Notes under the pieces: generated by a model
The model's input: the letters and a program-made list of their open reading frames with translations, nothing else
What the model was told of the DNA's origin: nothing
Database searches by the model: none
Translations under genes and position numbers: made by a program
Shown here: positions 1-9,655 of the stretch, piece after piece
How the letters are laid out: each line of letters begins with the position of its first letter
How positions within the stretch are numbered: position 1 is the first letter of the stretch
NCBI RefSeq assembly: GCF_011764545.1
Contig: NZ_AP022870.1
Coordinates: forward strand, 3,394,001 to 3,458,000
From: Phytohabitans flavus
GTDB lineage: Bacteria > Actinomycetota > Actinomycetes > Mycobacteriales > Micromonosporaceae
Direction of reading: 5' to 3'
Length of the DNA: 64,000 bases

Positions 1-661
1 ACGCGGCCGGCCCAGCTGCCGCGCAGGTGGGAGATGTGCCGGCGCATCAGGCGCTCCAAGCTTTTCGCGTCGCCCGCCTCCACCAGCTCCAGCATCTGTA
101 CGTGCTCGCGGGCGGACGGGCCCAGCTCGCCGGCGTCCGCGAGCTGCCGCAGTCCGAACAGCCGGGAGCGCGAACGCAGCTCGCCGACAAGCGCCACAAG
201 CTGCTCGTTGCCGGCCAGGGCCAGCAGGTCGAGGTGGAAGCGGCGGTCGTGTTCGAGGTAGGCGATGAGGTCCTTGCGCTCGGCCGCGTCGACGACCGCT
301 TCGGCGACCGGCCGCAGCCGGATCAGGTCTTCGGGTGTCGCCACGGACGCCGCGCGGACCGTCGTCGGCACCTCCAGCAGCATCCGGATCTCGGTGATCT
401 CGTCCAGCTCCCGGTCGGAGAGCTCACGTACCCGAAACCCTTTGTTCGGGACCGTGAGCACCAGCCCTTCCTTGGCCAGCTCCAGCATCGCCTCGCGTAC
501 CGGGGTGGCGGACACGCCGAGCTGCGCGGCGAGCACGGGCGCGCTGTACACCTCGCCAGGCCGCATCTGCCCGCGATCAGCGCGGCCCGCAGCGCGTGGA
601 TGACCTGCCCGCGCACGGTGGGACGCGCCTCGAGGGTGGGCAGCTCGAACGCTCCGTTCAC
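1..661 (-). CDS. GntR-family (FadR/FCD subfamily) transcriptional regulator, 3' end off window
   Basis: Probable local regulator of the hydroxyproline genes. Reading the minus strand from GTG at 661 (preceded by GGAGTGGGC) gives a winged-helix GntR domain (VRGQVIHALRAALIAG, then QLGVSATPVREAMLELAKEG) followed by a helical FCD ligand-binding domain with the family's R-D-FH pattern (EHDRRFHLDLLALAGN). The frame breaks near 569: the plus strand reads CTGCCC where CTGGCCC would restore the expected GQMRPGEVY segment, so I treat it as a one-base under-call. The protein runs off the window start at about 220 residues, close to the usual 220-240. It lies downstream of the aldehyde dehydrogenase on the same strand. 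FCD regulators usually bind a carboxylic acid; an intermediate of hydroxyproline breakdown is the inferred effector. Confidence 0.85.
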
Positions 662-728
662 GCCCACTCCAGAGCAACGACGACGGTGGCAGTCACGACC
701 AGATCCTCCCATCCCGCCACGAGGACCT

Positions 729-2113
729 TCATCCCGTCGGCCGGCTGGGCGCGACGGTGACGGTACGCAAGGTGGTGTAGAAGTCCTGCGCCGCCTTGCC
801 CTGCTCGCGCGGGCCGAGGCTGGAGGCACGCTCGCCGCCGAAGGGCAGGTGGAAGTCCACGCCCGTGGAGGGTGCGTTGATTTTGATCTGCCCGGCCGCC
901 AAGCCGTCCACGAGGCTGAGCGCGGCGTCCAGGTCGGCGGTGAACACCGAGGCGGCCAGCCCGTAGCGGACGGCGTTGGCGGCATCGAGCGCGGCGCCCA
1001 CCGTGTCGGCCTGGCTCACCGTGCAGATCGGCCCGAAGACCTCCTCATGGTGCAGCAGATGGCCCTCGGGCAGGCCGGTGACCACCGCCGGCATCGCGTA
1101 CCAGCCGTGGCCGGGCGACACCTGCCCGCCGTCGCGGATGTGGCCCCGGCGGAGACGGCACTGACCGCGGCGTCGAGCACCCGGGCTCGCGCCGCGTCGT
1201 CGATCACTGGCCCCACCACGGTGTCGGGTTCGGCGGGGTCGCCGCAGGGCAGCTTCTCCACCTCGGCGACCAACGCGTCGGTGAGCGCGGTCGGGTCACC
1301 CACGACGATGACCCGCTTGGTCGCGGTGCACTTCTGGCCGGCGTAGCCGAAGGCCGCGTACGCGACCTGCCGGGCGACGACGGCCACGTCGGCGTCGGGC
1401 AGGACGATCGCCGGGTTCTGGCCGCCCATCTCGCACTGCACCGGCACGCCCCGAGCCGTAGCCGCCGCCGCGACGGCCGCGCCGGCTGTGGTGGAGCCGG
1501 TGAACGAGACGACGTCCGCGGCCGCGACGACCGCCTGGCCGGTCTCGGCATCGCCGGGCAGCACCGTGAACAGCCCTCTGGGCAGCTGCGGACCGATCAG
1601 CTCGGCCAGCCGCAGGGCGCACGCCGTCGCCTGCGGCGCCGGCTTCAGCAGCACCGCGTTGCCGAAGGCCAGGGCCGGCGCGGCCTTCCACAGCGGGATC
1701 GCGAACGGGAAGTTCCACGGTGTGACAAGCCCGGCGATGCCGCGCGGGCGGCGGCGGGTGTACGCGATACCGACTCCGGCGCCCGGCTCGTGCACCGCGC
1801 CGGTCGGGTCGAATACCTGCTGGGCGTAGTAGCGGAGGATGGCGACCGTCCGGGCCACCTCGCCGCGCGCCTCGGCGATCGGCTTGCCGACCTCGCGCAC
1901 GGCCAGGTCGGCCAGCTCGGCCGCCGCGCCGGCCACCGCCTCGGCGGCGGCGTGCAGGGCGTTGGCGCGGTTCGCGGGCGGGGCGGCCGCCCAGTCGGCC
2001 TGGGCTGACCGGGCGGCCTGCGCGGCGAGCGCGACGCCGTCGTTGGTCGCCGCGTCGATGGATACGACGATGTCCTTCGGGCGCTGCGGGGATACGGATC
2101 GCACGACGGGCAT
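729..2113 (-). CDS. Alpha-ketoglutarate semialdehyde dehydrogenase (aldehyde dehydrogenase superfamily)
   Basis: Predicted to oxidise alpha-ketoglutarate semialdehyde to alpha-ketoglutarate, the last step of hydroxyproline catabolism, feeding the TCA cycle. The start is ATG 2113 after GGAGAGCTC. Family marks seen: TPWNFPFAIPLWK (substrate/cofactor core), SFTGST (Rossmann turn), CEMGGQNPAIV with the catalytic glutamate, and GYAGQKCTA with the catalytic cysteine, then EEVFGPI and the C-terminal NAPSTGVDFHLPFGG. The reading frame breaks near 1140, where one missing G/C restores IRDGGQVSPGHGWY; the repaired gene is 461 residues, normal for the family. ALDH sequence alone does not fix the substrate; the KGSA call rests on the epimerase, deaminase and D-hydroxyproline dehydrogenase genes beside it. 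It lies 17 bp downstream of the epimerase gene. Confidence 0.85.
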
Positions 2114-2130
2114 GAGCTCTCCAGTACGGG

Positions 2131-3149
2131 TCACAACAGGAAACCGGTGGGGAACGGGTCGGTGTCGTCGAGGATGTACTGCGCCTTGCCGGTGAGCCAC
2201 GCCCGTCCGGTGATGGCCGGCACGACAGCGGGCCGGCCGCCGACGGTGGTGGTCGAAAGGAGCCGGCCCACGAACCGGCTGCCGATGATCGACTCGTTGA
2301 CGAACTCGGTGTGCAGCGGCAGCTCACCGCGGGCATGCAGCTGGGCCATCCGCGCGGAGGTGCCGGTGCCACAGGGTGAGCGGTCGAACCAGCCGGGATG
2401 GATCGCCATCGCGTGCCGGGAGTGCCGGGCGTCCGAGCCGGGCGCCGCGAGGTAAACGTGATGGCAGCCGGCGATCTGCGGGTCCTCCGGATGCACGGGC
2501 GCGAGCTGCTCGGTGATCGCATCCATGATGGACAGTCCCGCGTCCAGCATCCGCTGCCGGCCCTGGGGTCCTGTGGCGCGAAGGGGATGCCGAGCTGCTC
2601 CAGCCCCACGATGGTGTAGAAGTTGCCGCCGAATGCGACGTCGACAGTGACCGGGCCGAAGCCGGGCACCTCCACCGTGGCGTCCAGCGCCTCGACGAAC
2701 GAGGGTACGTTGCGCAGGGTCACCGACTCGGCGCGTCCATCGTGGACGGCGACCTCGACCACGACGAGGCCGGCGGGGGTGTCGAGCCGGATCGTGGTGA
2801 CCGGCTCGGTGACCGCCACCATCCCCGTCTCCACCAGCACGGTGGCCACGCCGATGGTGCCGTGGCCGCACATCGGCAGGCAGCCGCTCACCTCGATGAA
2901 CACCACGCCCCAGTCCGCATCGGGCCGGATCGGCGGCTGGAGGATCGCGCCGCTCATCGCCGCGTGCCCGCGCGGCTCGTACATCAGCAGCGTACGGAGG
3001 TGGTCGAGGTTGTCCATGAAGTGCTGGCGGCGCTCGGCCATCGAGGCGCCGGGGATGACGCCGACACCGTCGGTCACCACACGGGTCGGCATGCCCTCGG
3101 TGTGCGAGTCGACCGCCTCGAACGTCCTTCTGTCCCGACCTATCGGCAT
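2131..3149 (-). CDS. 4-hydroxyproline 2-epimerase (proline racemase family)
   Basis: Cofactor-independent epimerase predicted to convert trans-4-hydroxy-L-proline to cis-4-hydroxy-D-proline. It begins VDSHTEGMPTRVV and holds both catalytic cysteines of the family, in LPMCGHGTIG (N-terminal half) and SPCGTGTSARMA (C-terminal half), as well as the GGNFYTIV strand. The frame breaks at the GGGG run 2565-2568; one added base rejoins APQDPQGRQRMLDAG and gives 339 residues, the usual length. The ATG at 3149 overlaps the end of the upstream deaminase gene (stop 3140), which indicates translational coupling. Proline racemases share both cysteines, so the hydroxyproline assignment over proline racemase depends on context: it sits between a deaminase of the DHDPS family and a KGSA dehydrogenase, which is the hydroxyproline and not the proline pathway. 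Confidence 0.88.
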
Positions 3150-4032
3150 CCGTCCGCGACCGCCTTCTCGGTAGCCGCCCGGACGACCCGCTCCTGCTCG
3201 TCGGTGAGCCGCACCCGCGGCGGCCGGCACGGCCCGCCGTAGCGGCCGACGATGTCCATGGAGAGCTTGATCGCCTGAACGAACTCGACCTTCGAGTCCC
3301 ACCGCAGCAGCGGGTGCAGCGCCCGGTAGAGCGGCAGCGCGCCGGCCAGGTCGCCCGCGACGGCCAGGTCGAACAACCGCACGCACGAACTCGGCAGGGC
3401 GTTGGGGTAGCCGGCGATCCAGCCCGGCGCCCCGGCGACGCACAGCTCGAACACCACGTCGTCGGAGCCGGCGATCACGTCAAGCCCGGGGGCTAGCTCG
3501 TTGATCTGGTACAGCCGGCGCACGTCGCCGGTGAACTCCTTGACCGCGACGATGAGCCCTTCCGCGTACAGCTCGGCGAGCAGCGCGGGGACGAGGTCGA
3601 CCTTGGTGTCGAACGGGTTGTTGTACGCCACCACGGGCAGGCCGGCCTTCGCGACCTCGCGGTAGTGGTCGACGACCGCGCGCTCGTCGGCCCGGTACGA
3701 ATTCGGCGGGAGCAACATCACCACGGGGCACCCGGCCTCGGCCGCGTCCTCGGCCCACCGGCGCGCTTCCAGGGCGCCGTAGGCCGCCACACCGGGCATG
3801 ACCGTGAAGCCCTCCGGCGCCGCCTCGACCGCCGTGCGGAGCACCGCGCGCCGCTCCTGCTCGGTCAACGTCTGGTACTCCCCAGCGACCCGTTGGTCAC
3901 CACCCCGTGGCAGCCCTCCTGGGCCAGCCACCGGACATGCTCGGCGTACCGGTCGAGGTCGACCGCGAGTTGGTCGTCCATCGGAAGTGCCGTCGCCACC
4001 AATACCCCGTGCCAAGACTTCTGTCGCCGCAT
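3140..4032 (-). CDS. 1-pyrroline-4-hydroxy-2-carboxylate deaminase (DHDPS/NAL family)
   Basis: Predicted to deaminate and open 1-pyrroline-4-hydroxy-2-carboxylate to alpha-ketoglutarate semialdehyde. A TIM-barrel protein of the dihydrodipicolinate synthase family: N-terminal VATALPMDDQLAVD, the GSLGE loop, the conserved tyrosine in VVAYNNP, and the Schiff-base lysine in LIVAVKEFTGD. The start at ATG 4032 is favoured by GGAGTGGGC just upstream, the same leader as the GntR gene. The frame breaks at the C run 3880-3883; one base restores TNGSLGEYQTLTEQE and gives 297 residues, normal for the family. It opens the minus-strand operon deaminase-epimerase-KGSADH-GntR. True lysine-pathway DapA is unlikely because of the neighbours. 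Confidence 0.86.
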
Positions 4033-4129
4033 GCCCACTCCCCATGTTCCGGTTCGCTCGACACAACGGCAGTACAATGTCACACTGCAACTGCCCGGTC
4101 AACGACACGTCCTTTCCAGGTGGTGGTGC
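4033..4129. promoter_or_regulatory. Divergent promoter region of the hydroxyproline cluster
   Basis: This 97-bp gap separates the minus-strand deaminase operon from the plus-strand dehydrogenase operon, so both promoters should lie here. A TACAAT hexamer at about 4073-4078 resembles a -10 box for the plus direction. The GntR-type regulator of the cluster is the inferred binder, but I could not pick out a convincing perfect palindrome. Confidence 0.5.
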
Positions 4130-5331
4130 ATGGCCGGTACGCCGAGCGGCTCCCCAGATCTCGTCGTCGTCGGGGCGGGGATCGTCGGGGCCGCCTGCGC
4201 CTACCAGGCGACTCAGGTCGGCCTGTCCGTCACGGTCGTCGAGCGCGGGCCGATCGTCGGCGGTACCACCGGTGCCGGCGAGGGCAACATCCTCGTGTCG
4301 GACAAGGAGCCCGGCCCGGAGCTCGACCTCGCCCTGCTCTCCATAGGCCGGTGGCAGGCCCTGGCCGACCTGCCGCTGGAGGGAGGCACCTTCGGCGCGG
4401 CGGTCGAGGTCGAGAACAAGGGCGGACTCGTGGTCGCCTCTGGACAGTCCACTCTGGACGGCCTGGACAAGCTGGCGGCCCAGCAGCGCGACGCCGGCGT
4501 CGAGGCGGTACCGGTACCCGCGGGGCGGCTGCACGACGAGGAGCCGCACCTGGCCGACGGCCTCGCGGGCGGCTACCTGTACCCCAGGACATGCAGGTCC
4601 AGCCGATGCTCGCCGCCGCGCACCTGCTGCGGCTGGCCCGCCGCGCCGGCGCCACCGTGCTGCCGCACGAGCCGGTCACCGGCTTTCTCCGCGACGGCGA
4701 GCGCGTCACCGGCGTCCGGACCGCTCGGCGCGCCATCCCCGCGGGCTCGGTGCTCAACGCCGCCGGCACCTGGGCCGGGCAGCTCGCCGAGCTGGCCGGC
4801 GTCCGGCTCCCGGTGGCACCGCGCCGAGGGTTCATCCTGGTCACCGAGCCGCTTCCGGCGATCATCCGGCACAAGGTGTACCTGGCCGACTACGTCGCCG
4901 ACGTGGCGAGCGGATCGGCCGCGCTCCAGTCGTCGCCTGTCGTGGAGGGGACCCGGTCCGGCACCGTACTCATCGGCGCCACCCGGGAGCGCGTCGGCTT
5001 CGACGCCGCCATGTCCCTGCCGGCCCTGCGCCGGCTCGCGGCCGGCGCGGTGCAGCTCTTCCCCGTGCTGCGCGACGTCGCGGTGATCCGCGCCTATCGC
5101 GGCTTCCGCCCCTACTGCCCCGACCACCTGCCGGTGATCGGCCCTGATCCCCGCGCACCCGGGCTGCACCACGCCTGCGGGCACGAAGGCGCCGGCATCG
5201 GGCTGTCCCTCGGCACCGCGCGCCTCGTCGCCCAGGTCCTGGTCGGCGATCGACCCGACCTCGACACGTACCCCTTCCGCCCCGAGCGCTTCGCCCCGAG
5301 GGAGCCGAATGACCAGCACCGACGGATTTGA
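4130..5331 (+). CDS. D-hydroxyproline dehydrogenase, FAD-dependent DAO-type subunit
   Basis: FAD-dependent amine oxidase/dehydrogenase subunit that should take electrons from cis-4-hydroxy-D-proline. The ATG at 4130 is followed by the dinucleotide-binding motif VVVGAGIVGAACA and a DAO-fold body ending HACGHEGAGIGLSLGTA, typical of sarcosine oxidase beta/HcnC-like subunits. The frame breaks at CCCC 4582-4585; adding one C rejoins YLYPQDMQVQP and gives 400 residues. It overlaps the next gene (start 5309) by 23 bp. Together with the small [2Fe-2S] protein and the large FAD subunit it matches the heterotrimeric dehydrogenases (HcnABC, octopine/nopaline oxidase, D-Hyp dehydrogenase). The substrate is inferred from the flanking epimerase and deaminase. 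Confidence 0.85.
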
Positions 5332-5578
5332 GATCGCCTTTGACGGCGCCCCGATCCCGTGCCGGGACGGCTGGACCATCGGCGCGGCGCTCACCGCGGC
5401 GGGCGTGCGGTCCTGGCGCACCACTCGCGAGGGCCAGCGCCCCCGCGGCCTGTTCTGCGGCATCGGGATCTGCTTCGACTGCCTCGTCACCGTCAACGGG
5501 CGCCCGTCGCTGCGGGCCTGCCTCGTGGCCGCCGCCCCTGGCGACGACGTGCGTACCCAGCACGGATCGGGCCGATGA
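5309..5578 (+). CDS. D-hydroxyproline dehydrogenase, small [2Fe-2S] subunit
   Basis: An 89-residue (2Fe-2S)-binding protein of the HcnA/SoxA-N type. Cluster ligands are visible as FCGIGICFDC followed by a fourth cysteine in RPSLRAC. It starts at ATG 5309 after GAGGGAGCC, inside the 3' end of the FAD subunit gene, and its stop overlaps the ATG of the large subunit (ATGA at 5575-5578). This tight coupling implies 1:1:1 synthesis. It would pass electrons between the flavin subunits. Intact reading frame. Confidence 0.9.
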   Translation: MTSTDGFEIAFDGAPIPCRDGWTIGAALTAAGVRSWRTTREGQRPRGLFCGIGICFDCLVTVNGRPSLRACLVAAAPGDDVRTQHGSGR

Positions 5579-7016
5579 GCGTCCACGCGGTGGATCTCGC
5601 GGTGATCGGCGCGGGCCCAGCCGGACTCGCCGCCGCCCTCGCCGCGACCGGGGCGGGTCTCACCGTGGCGCTAGTCGACGCCGCCCCACGCCCCGGTGGC
5701 CAGTACTGGCGGTCGCCGGCACCCACCGCCGGGCCGTTCCGGCCGCAGGCGCTGCACCACGGATGGCGCCGCTTCACCGCGACATGGCGCCGGCTGGACG
5801 GATTGGCGGCCACCGGCCGGTTGCTGCCGCTCTTCGCCCACCACGCCTGGTCGATCCAGCCGGACACCGACCGGTGGGACGTGCACTGCCAGGTCGGCGC
5901 CGAACCTCGCCAGCCCGAGACCACAGCGGGGGTCACCGTGCGTGCCCGCCGGCTTGTCCTCGCGCCCGGCGCGTACGACCGGCAGCTGCCGTTCCCCGGC
6001 TGGGACCTGCCCGGCGTGCTCACCGCGGGCGGCGCGCAGTCACTCCTCAAAGGGCACCTCGTCGTCGCCGGCACCACAGCGGTCGTGGCCGGCACCGGAC
6101 CGTTCCTGCTACCGGTGGCCACCGGCCTGGCCCGGCACGGCGCCCGCGTCGCGGCCGTCGTCGAGGCGAACACACCGCTCAGCCTCGCCCGCTCCCCCGG
6201 CGCCTGGCCGGCCGCCGCCGGGAAGCTGGGCGAGGCCGCCGGATACGCCACACGACTGGCGCGCCACCGCGTCGCCGTCCGGCACCGGCACATCGTGATC
6301 CGGGCGGAAGGCACCGACCGGCTCACCGGCGTACTCGTCGGCCGGCTCGACCGCGACGGCCGCGTGCTGGACGGCACCGTACGGCACATTCCCTGTGACC
6401 TCCTCACCGTCGGCTGGGGCTTCACCCCGCAGCTGGAACTCCCCTCCAGGCCGGCTGCGCCACCCGACTCGACGCCGACGCGAGCCTTGTCGTGGCCGTC
6501 GACGACCGGCAGGCCACCAGCGTCGCGGGGGTCTTCGCCGCGGGCGAGGCCACGGGCGTCGGCGGCGCCGACCTCGCCACGGTCGAGGGCCGGATCGCCG
6601 GCTTGGCCGCGGCCGCCTCGCTGGGCGCGGCCACGCCCGACGACCGGGCCCTGCGCCGGCGCCGCACAACCCTGCGGGCGTTCGCCGCCGCGCTGCACCG
6701 CGCCTATCCGGTACCGGAGGCCCTGCTCGACCTGTGCGGCGACGACACCCTGGTCTGCCGATGCGAGGAGGTCGACGCCGGCGCCATCCGCCACGCCGTC
6801 GAGGAGCTCGGCGCGGCCGAGGCCCGCACCGTCAAGCTCCTGGCCCGTCCGGGGATGGGCTGGTGCCAGGGGCGCGTGTGCGGCTTCGCGACCGCCTGCC
6901 TGACCGCCCGGTACGCGGGGCGCCCACTCGCCGAACCCGACCTACAGGCCTTCGCCCAACGGCCGATCGCGACGCCCATCCCCCTCGCCGCGCTGGCCGA
7001 CCTCGCCGATGGCTAA
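5575..7016 (+). CDS. D-hydroxyproline dehydrogenase, large FAD/[2Fe-2S] subunit
   Basis: Pyridine nucleotide-disulfide oxidoreductase-type subunit of the D-Hyp dehydrogenase. The N-terminus has the FAD motif LAVIGAGPAGLAAA and an ARPGGQYW-like segment (PRPGGQYWR); a second Rossmann motif is VVAGTGPFLLPVA; the C-terminal third has VFAAGEATGVGG and a BFD-like cysteine cluster (VCRCEEV then GWCQGRVCG) that normally holds a second [2Fe-2S] centre. The frame breaks at CCCC 6441-6444; one C restores LELPLQAGCATRLDADAS and gives 480 residues. Last gene of the plus-strand operon. Related HcnB and OoxA proteins act on glycine or opines, so substrate assignment again rests on context. Confidence 0.85.
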
Positions 7017-7180
7017 AACCGCTCGCGGTACGAGCAGCGTGTGGGTTTGCGGTCCCGCGGCTTCGGCCGTGCGCTGGCCGAGGCGGCCCTCGCGGTGGCT
7101 ACCGCATCCGGCGATCGCCGAGCCGGCCGCTCGCGAGCGGCGTTGCCGATGGTGCCGTTGGCTGCCGGCTGCCGTCGTGT
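7017..7180 (+). other. Intergenic; possible short GNAT acetyltransferase remnant
   Basis: No full gene. One plus-strand frame (about 7041-7229) reads RSRGFGRALAEAALAVATASG, which recalls the acetyl-CoA loop of GNAT acetyltransferases, but nothing else of the domain is present. It may be a decayed fragment or chance in GC-rich sequence. Confidence 0.2.
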
Positions 7181-7801
7181 TTACGGCGCCGATTTGGTGG
7201 CTTCATGGCCGAACAGGCGGTCGAGGTGATAGGTGAGAACGGCTAGTGCCGCTTGCCCGTCGCGCTGGCCGCCGAGGACGCTGGAGCCGAGTCCGTTGGT
7301 GAGGGCCAGCAGGCCGGCCGCCGTTGCCTGCGGATCGATGGTGGGTTCGATCTGGCCTGCTTCCTGTGCGGTACGGAGTTGGGTGGCGATGAGCCGTTCC
7401 ACCTTGTCCGGGTAGGTGGCGCCATGCCGGCTCGCCAGGTCGGAGTCGGTGAGGGCCAGCGTGTAGTAGCCGGTGTATGCCCTGGTCAGTTCGAGGCTCT
7501 CGGCGTCGATGGGCAGGATGGCGGTGAGCGTGCCGTACACGACGCTGCGCGGTGACACCGGCCCGTGGGCACGGATGCGGTTTTCGACTCGCGCGCTGAG
7601 CCGCTCGCCGAGGTAGGCCAGGGCGGTGAGTAGTAGTTCCTCCTTGGTGTGGAAGTAGTACTGCACCAGGCGCAAGGAGACGCCGGCTTCCGCCGCGACT
7701 TCCCGCATGGTGGCCGACTGAAGCCCGCGAGCACTCGCGATGCGCAACAGCGCCTCACCGATCTGGCGGCGGCGCACCTCGTGGTCTACGCGTTTGGGCA
7801 T
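7181..7801 (-). CDS. TetR-family transcriptional regulator
   Basis: A 206-residue repressor with the TetR N-terminal HTH (MREVAAEAGVSLRLVQYYF, residues about 33-52) and a helical C-terminal ligand domain. The start is ATG 7801, 27 bp from the palindrome at 7828-7859 that separates it from the divergent hydrolase gene. This arrangement is the classic autoregulated TetR/target pair, so it probably controls the hydrolase and itself. Ligand unknown. Confidence 0.92.
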   Translation of the reverse strand: MPKRVDHEVRRRQIGEALLRIASARGLQSATMREVAAEAGVSLRLVQYYFHTKEELLLTALAYLGERLSARVENRIRAHGPVSPRSVVYGTLTAILPIDAESLELTRAYTGYYTLALTDSDLASRHGATYPDKVERLIATQLRTAQEAGQIEPTIDPQATAAGLLALTNGLGSSVLGGQRDGQAALAVLTYHLDRLFGHEATKSAP

Positions 7802-7827
7802 GGCGATCCCTTGCGGTCAGCATCGAC

Positions 7828-7859
7828 ACCGTTCATGATACGTCTGTATCAGAAACGGT
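7828..7859. promoter_or_regulatory. TetR operator (nested palindrome)
   Basis: The inner core TGATACGTCTGTATCA (7836-7851) is a perfect 6-bp inverted repeat with a 4-bp spacer. It is flanked by ACCGTT (7828-7833) and AACGGT (7854-7859), which are also complementary, extending the dyad to 32 bp. It lies between the divergent TetR and hydrolase genes, so TetR binding here would block both. Confidence 0.75.
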
Positions 7860-7878
7860 GGGACGGGGTGAGCACAGC

Positions 7879-8763
7879 ATGGCAGCCGACCGGATCAGCG
7901 GCTTCACCAGCGACAAGGCGCGACAGCGTTTCGTACGGGCATATGAGGACATCCGGCAGCGGCGGTTGCCGGACGACCTGGTCACAGTGGACGCGCACAC
8001 CAGCTTCGGCGTGACCCGCGTGTACACGACCGGTGGTGACGGCACACCCTTCGTGCTGCTGCCGGGCGCCGGCGGCAACGCGTTGTCGTGGTACCCCTAT
8101 GTGCGGCGGCTGCGGGCGGCCCGGCCGGTGGTCGCCATCGACCCGGTCGGCGAGCCCGGCTGCTCCGTCCAGGAGAGACCGTTGCACGACGGCGACGACT
8201 GGGCGCGTTGGCTGGACGAGACGCTGGCCGCTCAGAACGTCGAGCGCGCACACCTCGTCGGCACATCCTTCGGTGGCTGGGTGGCCCTGGAATACGCCCT
8301 GCGTCGTCCGGACCACGTCGAAACGATCACCCTCCTCGACCCCGCCGGCTTCGGACGCGTCACCGGGCGCTTCCTCGCCTGGGTCATGCTGGGCGGCCTG
8401 GCGGCATTCACTCCCCGTCCGGTCCGCCGTCTCGCGGCTCGCGCACTGCACAACAGCACCCTGCTCGACGACGACTTCATCCTGGGGCTGCGGGCCAGCA
8501 TGGGCTTCCGCCGCCGCCACCTCGTGCCGCCCCCGTTCACCGACGAACAACTGCGCCAGGTGATTGCCCCGACCCTGGCAATGCTCGGCGAGCGCAGCCA
8601 GCTGTACGACGCCGGGTCGGTGGCGACGAGGATTCAGGCCCAGATCCCCGCGGCGCGCACAGAGGTCGTCCCAGACGCCGGCCACGACCTCGCCGTCCAC
8701 TGCGTGGACCTCGTCATCGACCGGGCTATCCGCTTCGCCGCCGCCCCAGAAGCACGAGCCTAA
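7879..8763 (+). CDS. Alpha/beta hydrolase
   Basis: A 294-residue alpha/beta-hydrolase fold enzyme. Visible: oxyanion region VLLPGAGGNALSW, nucleophile elbow GTSFGGW with the serine, an acid in the last third and the catalytic histidine in VPDAGHDLAVH. A short helical cap lies between about residues 140 and 210. I chose ATG 7879 over the upstream in-frame GTG 7858 because the latter falls at the operator edge. Divergent from the TetR gene and probably repressed by it. Substrate not predictable. Confidence 0.88.
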   Translation: MAADRISGFTSDKARQRFVRAYEDIRQRRLPDDLVTVDAHTSFGVTRVYTTGGDGTPFVLLPGAGGNALSWYPYVRRLRAARPVVAIDPVGEPGCSVQERPLHDGDDWARWLDETLAAQNVERAHLVGTSFGGWVALEYALRRPDHVETITLLDPAGFGRVTGRFLAWVMLGGLAAFTPRPVRRLAARALHNSTLLDDDFILGLRASMGFRRRHLVPPPFTDEQLRQVIAPTLAMLGERSQLYDAGSVATRIQAQIPAARTEVVPDAGHDLAVHCVDLVIDRAIRFAAAPEARA

Positions 8764-8847
8764 CCAGCGATCACCCATCGACAGATCAGCCGATCACGGT
8801 GGGCTGCGCGGCGCCAAGCTGGGCTTGCGCCGTGCAAAGATGCGCCG

Positions 8848-9111
8848 GTGACGGTCCTTCTTGAGCACGGCGGTAGGCGGTTCCAAGTCATGGCTTACCA
8901 CGACGCGATACGGCACGACGGTCCGGCGCTTGAACTCGCCGAGCTGGTGGACGGTGAGCTGGGCCCTGAGCTCGTGACGACCCTTTTCGCCGACGACAGC
9001 GCCGGTGAGGCACAGGTTTTGCTGGCCGACTGCAGCCTGCCGCTGAAGATACTGGCGGCATTTATGGAGCAAGTCGCGCTCGAAGAGCGCCGCATACGCG
9101 GGGCTGTATAG
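8848..9111 (+). CDS. Small hypothetical protein
   Basis: An 87-residue ORF with a GTG start, acidic and without membrane segments or recognised motifs. It begins VTVLLEHGGRRF and ends in a charged helix. Convergent with the next gene, 8 bp between stops. I do not recognise a family; the absence of frameshifts and the codon pattern are the only support. Confidence 0.5.
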   Translation: MTVLLEHGGRRFQVMAYHDAIRHDGPALELAELVDGELGPELVTTLFADDSAGEAQVLLADCSLPLKILAAFMEQVALEERRIRGAV

Positions 9112-9119
9112 CGCTGGCC

Positions 9120-9623
9120 TCAGTCGACCGGTTGGAGAGACGGATCGCAGAGGCGGCACCCGGCTTCCCCTTGGTACAGGTCGTGTTCGGGGCAGCGGGT
9201 CAGCAGCGCCGGTGCCGGAGCGAGCCGCCAGTCCCCCAACTTAGGAGCGACGGCCGGCGCGGGCATGAACGCCGTCACCAGCTCGCGGTATCTGGCGAGG
9301 TACTCAGCCGCGTAGGGCGGGTCGTAGCGGAGCCGGTGCCAGCCGTGGCGCGTTAGTGCCGTGTCGATGACCCGGAGAAGAAAAGCCCGCTCCGCCGGCC
9401 AGTCGGCCGTCCAGGGGATATCGCCGAGGTCGAAGCCGGAGAACCCCCGGTCGTAGCGGTGGCCGTCGGCGAACAACAGGACCAGATTCTGCTGCCAGGG
9501 CGTCTCGGCGACATGGCAGCCGGCCAGCGTGAGGACGTCGAAGAACACGTCCGTACCACCGTTGGAGAGGCGCAGGTCGCCGGGCCCGCCAGACGCCGCG
9601 TTCGCCGTGAAAGTGTTACCCAC
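9120..9623 (-). CDS. Hypothetical protein
   Basis: A 167-residue protein (GTG start at 9623), neutral and without signal peptide or transmembrane segments. Cysteines at the C-terminus form a pattern CPEHDLYQGEAGCRLC that could bind a metal. The middle has VLLFADGHRYDRGFSG. I do not recognise the family. It lies upstream of, and codirectional reading into, the convergent small ORF at 8848-9111. Confidence 0.6.
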   Translation of the reverse strand: MGNTFTANAASGGPGDLRLSNGGTDVFFDVLTLAGCHVAETPWQQNLVLLFADGHRYDRGFSGFDLGDIPWTADWPAERAFLLRVIDTALTRHGWHRLRYDPPYAAEYLARYRELVTAFMPAPAVAPKLGDWRLAPAPALLTRCPEHDLYQGEAGCRLCDPSLQPVD

Positions 9624-9655
9624 GCCCGCATCGTCGCACCCGGCGCGAACACAGC

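Noticed and set aside
3140..4032. Lysine-pathway dihydrodipicolinate synthase (DapA)
   Set aside because: Family fold is the same, but the genes around it belong to hydroxyproline catabolism.
1..7016. Pseudogenes in the hydroxyproline cluster
   Set aside because: Every break lies in or beside a G/C run and is fixed by one base, restoring the active-site motifs and normal lengths.
7017..7180. GNAT acetyltransferase gene
   Set aside because: Only a single acetyl-CoA-loop-like segment; no remainder of the domain.
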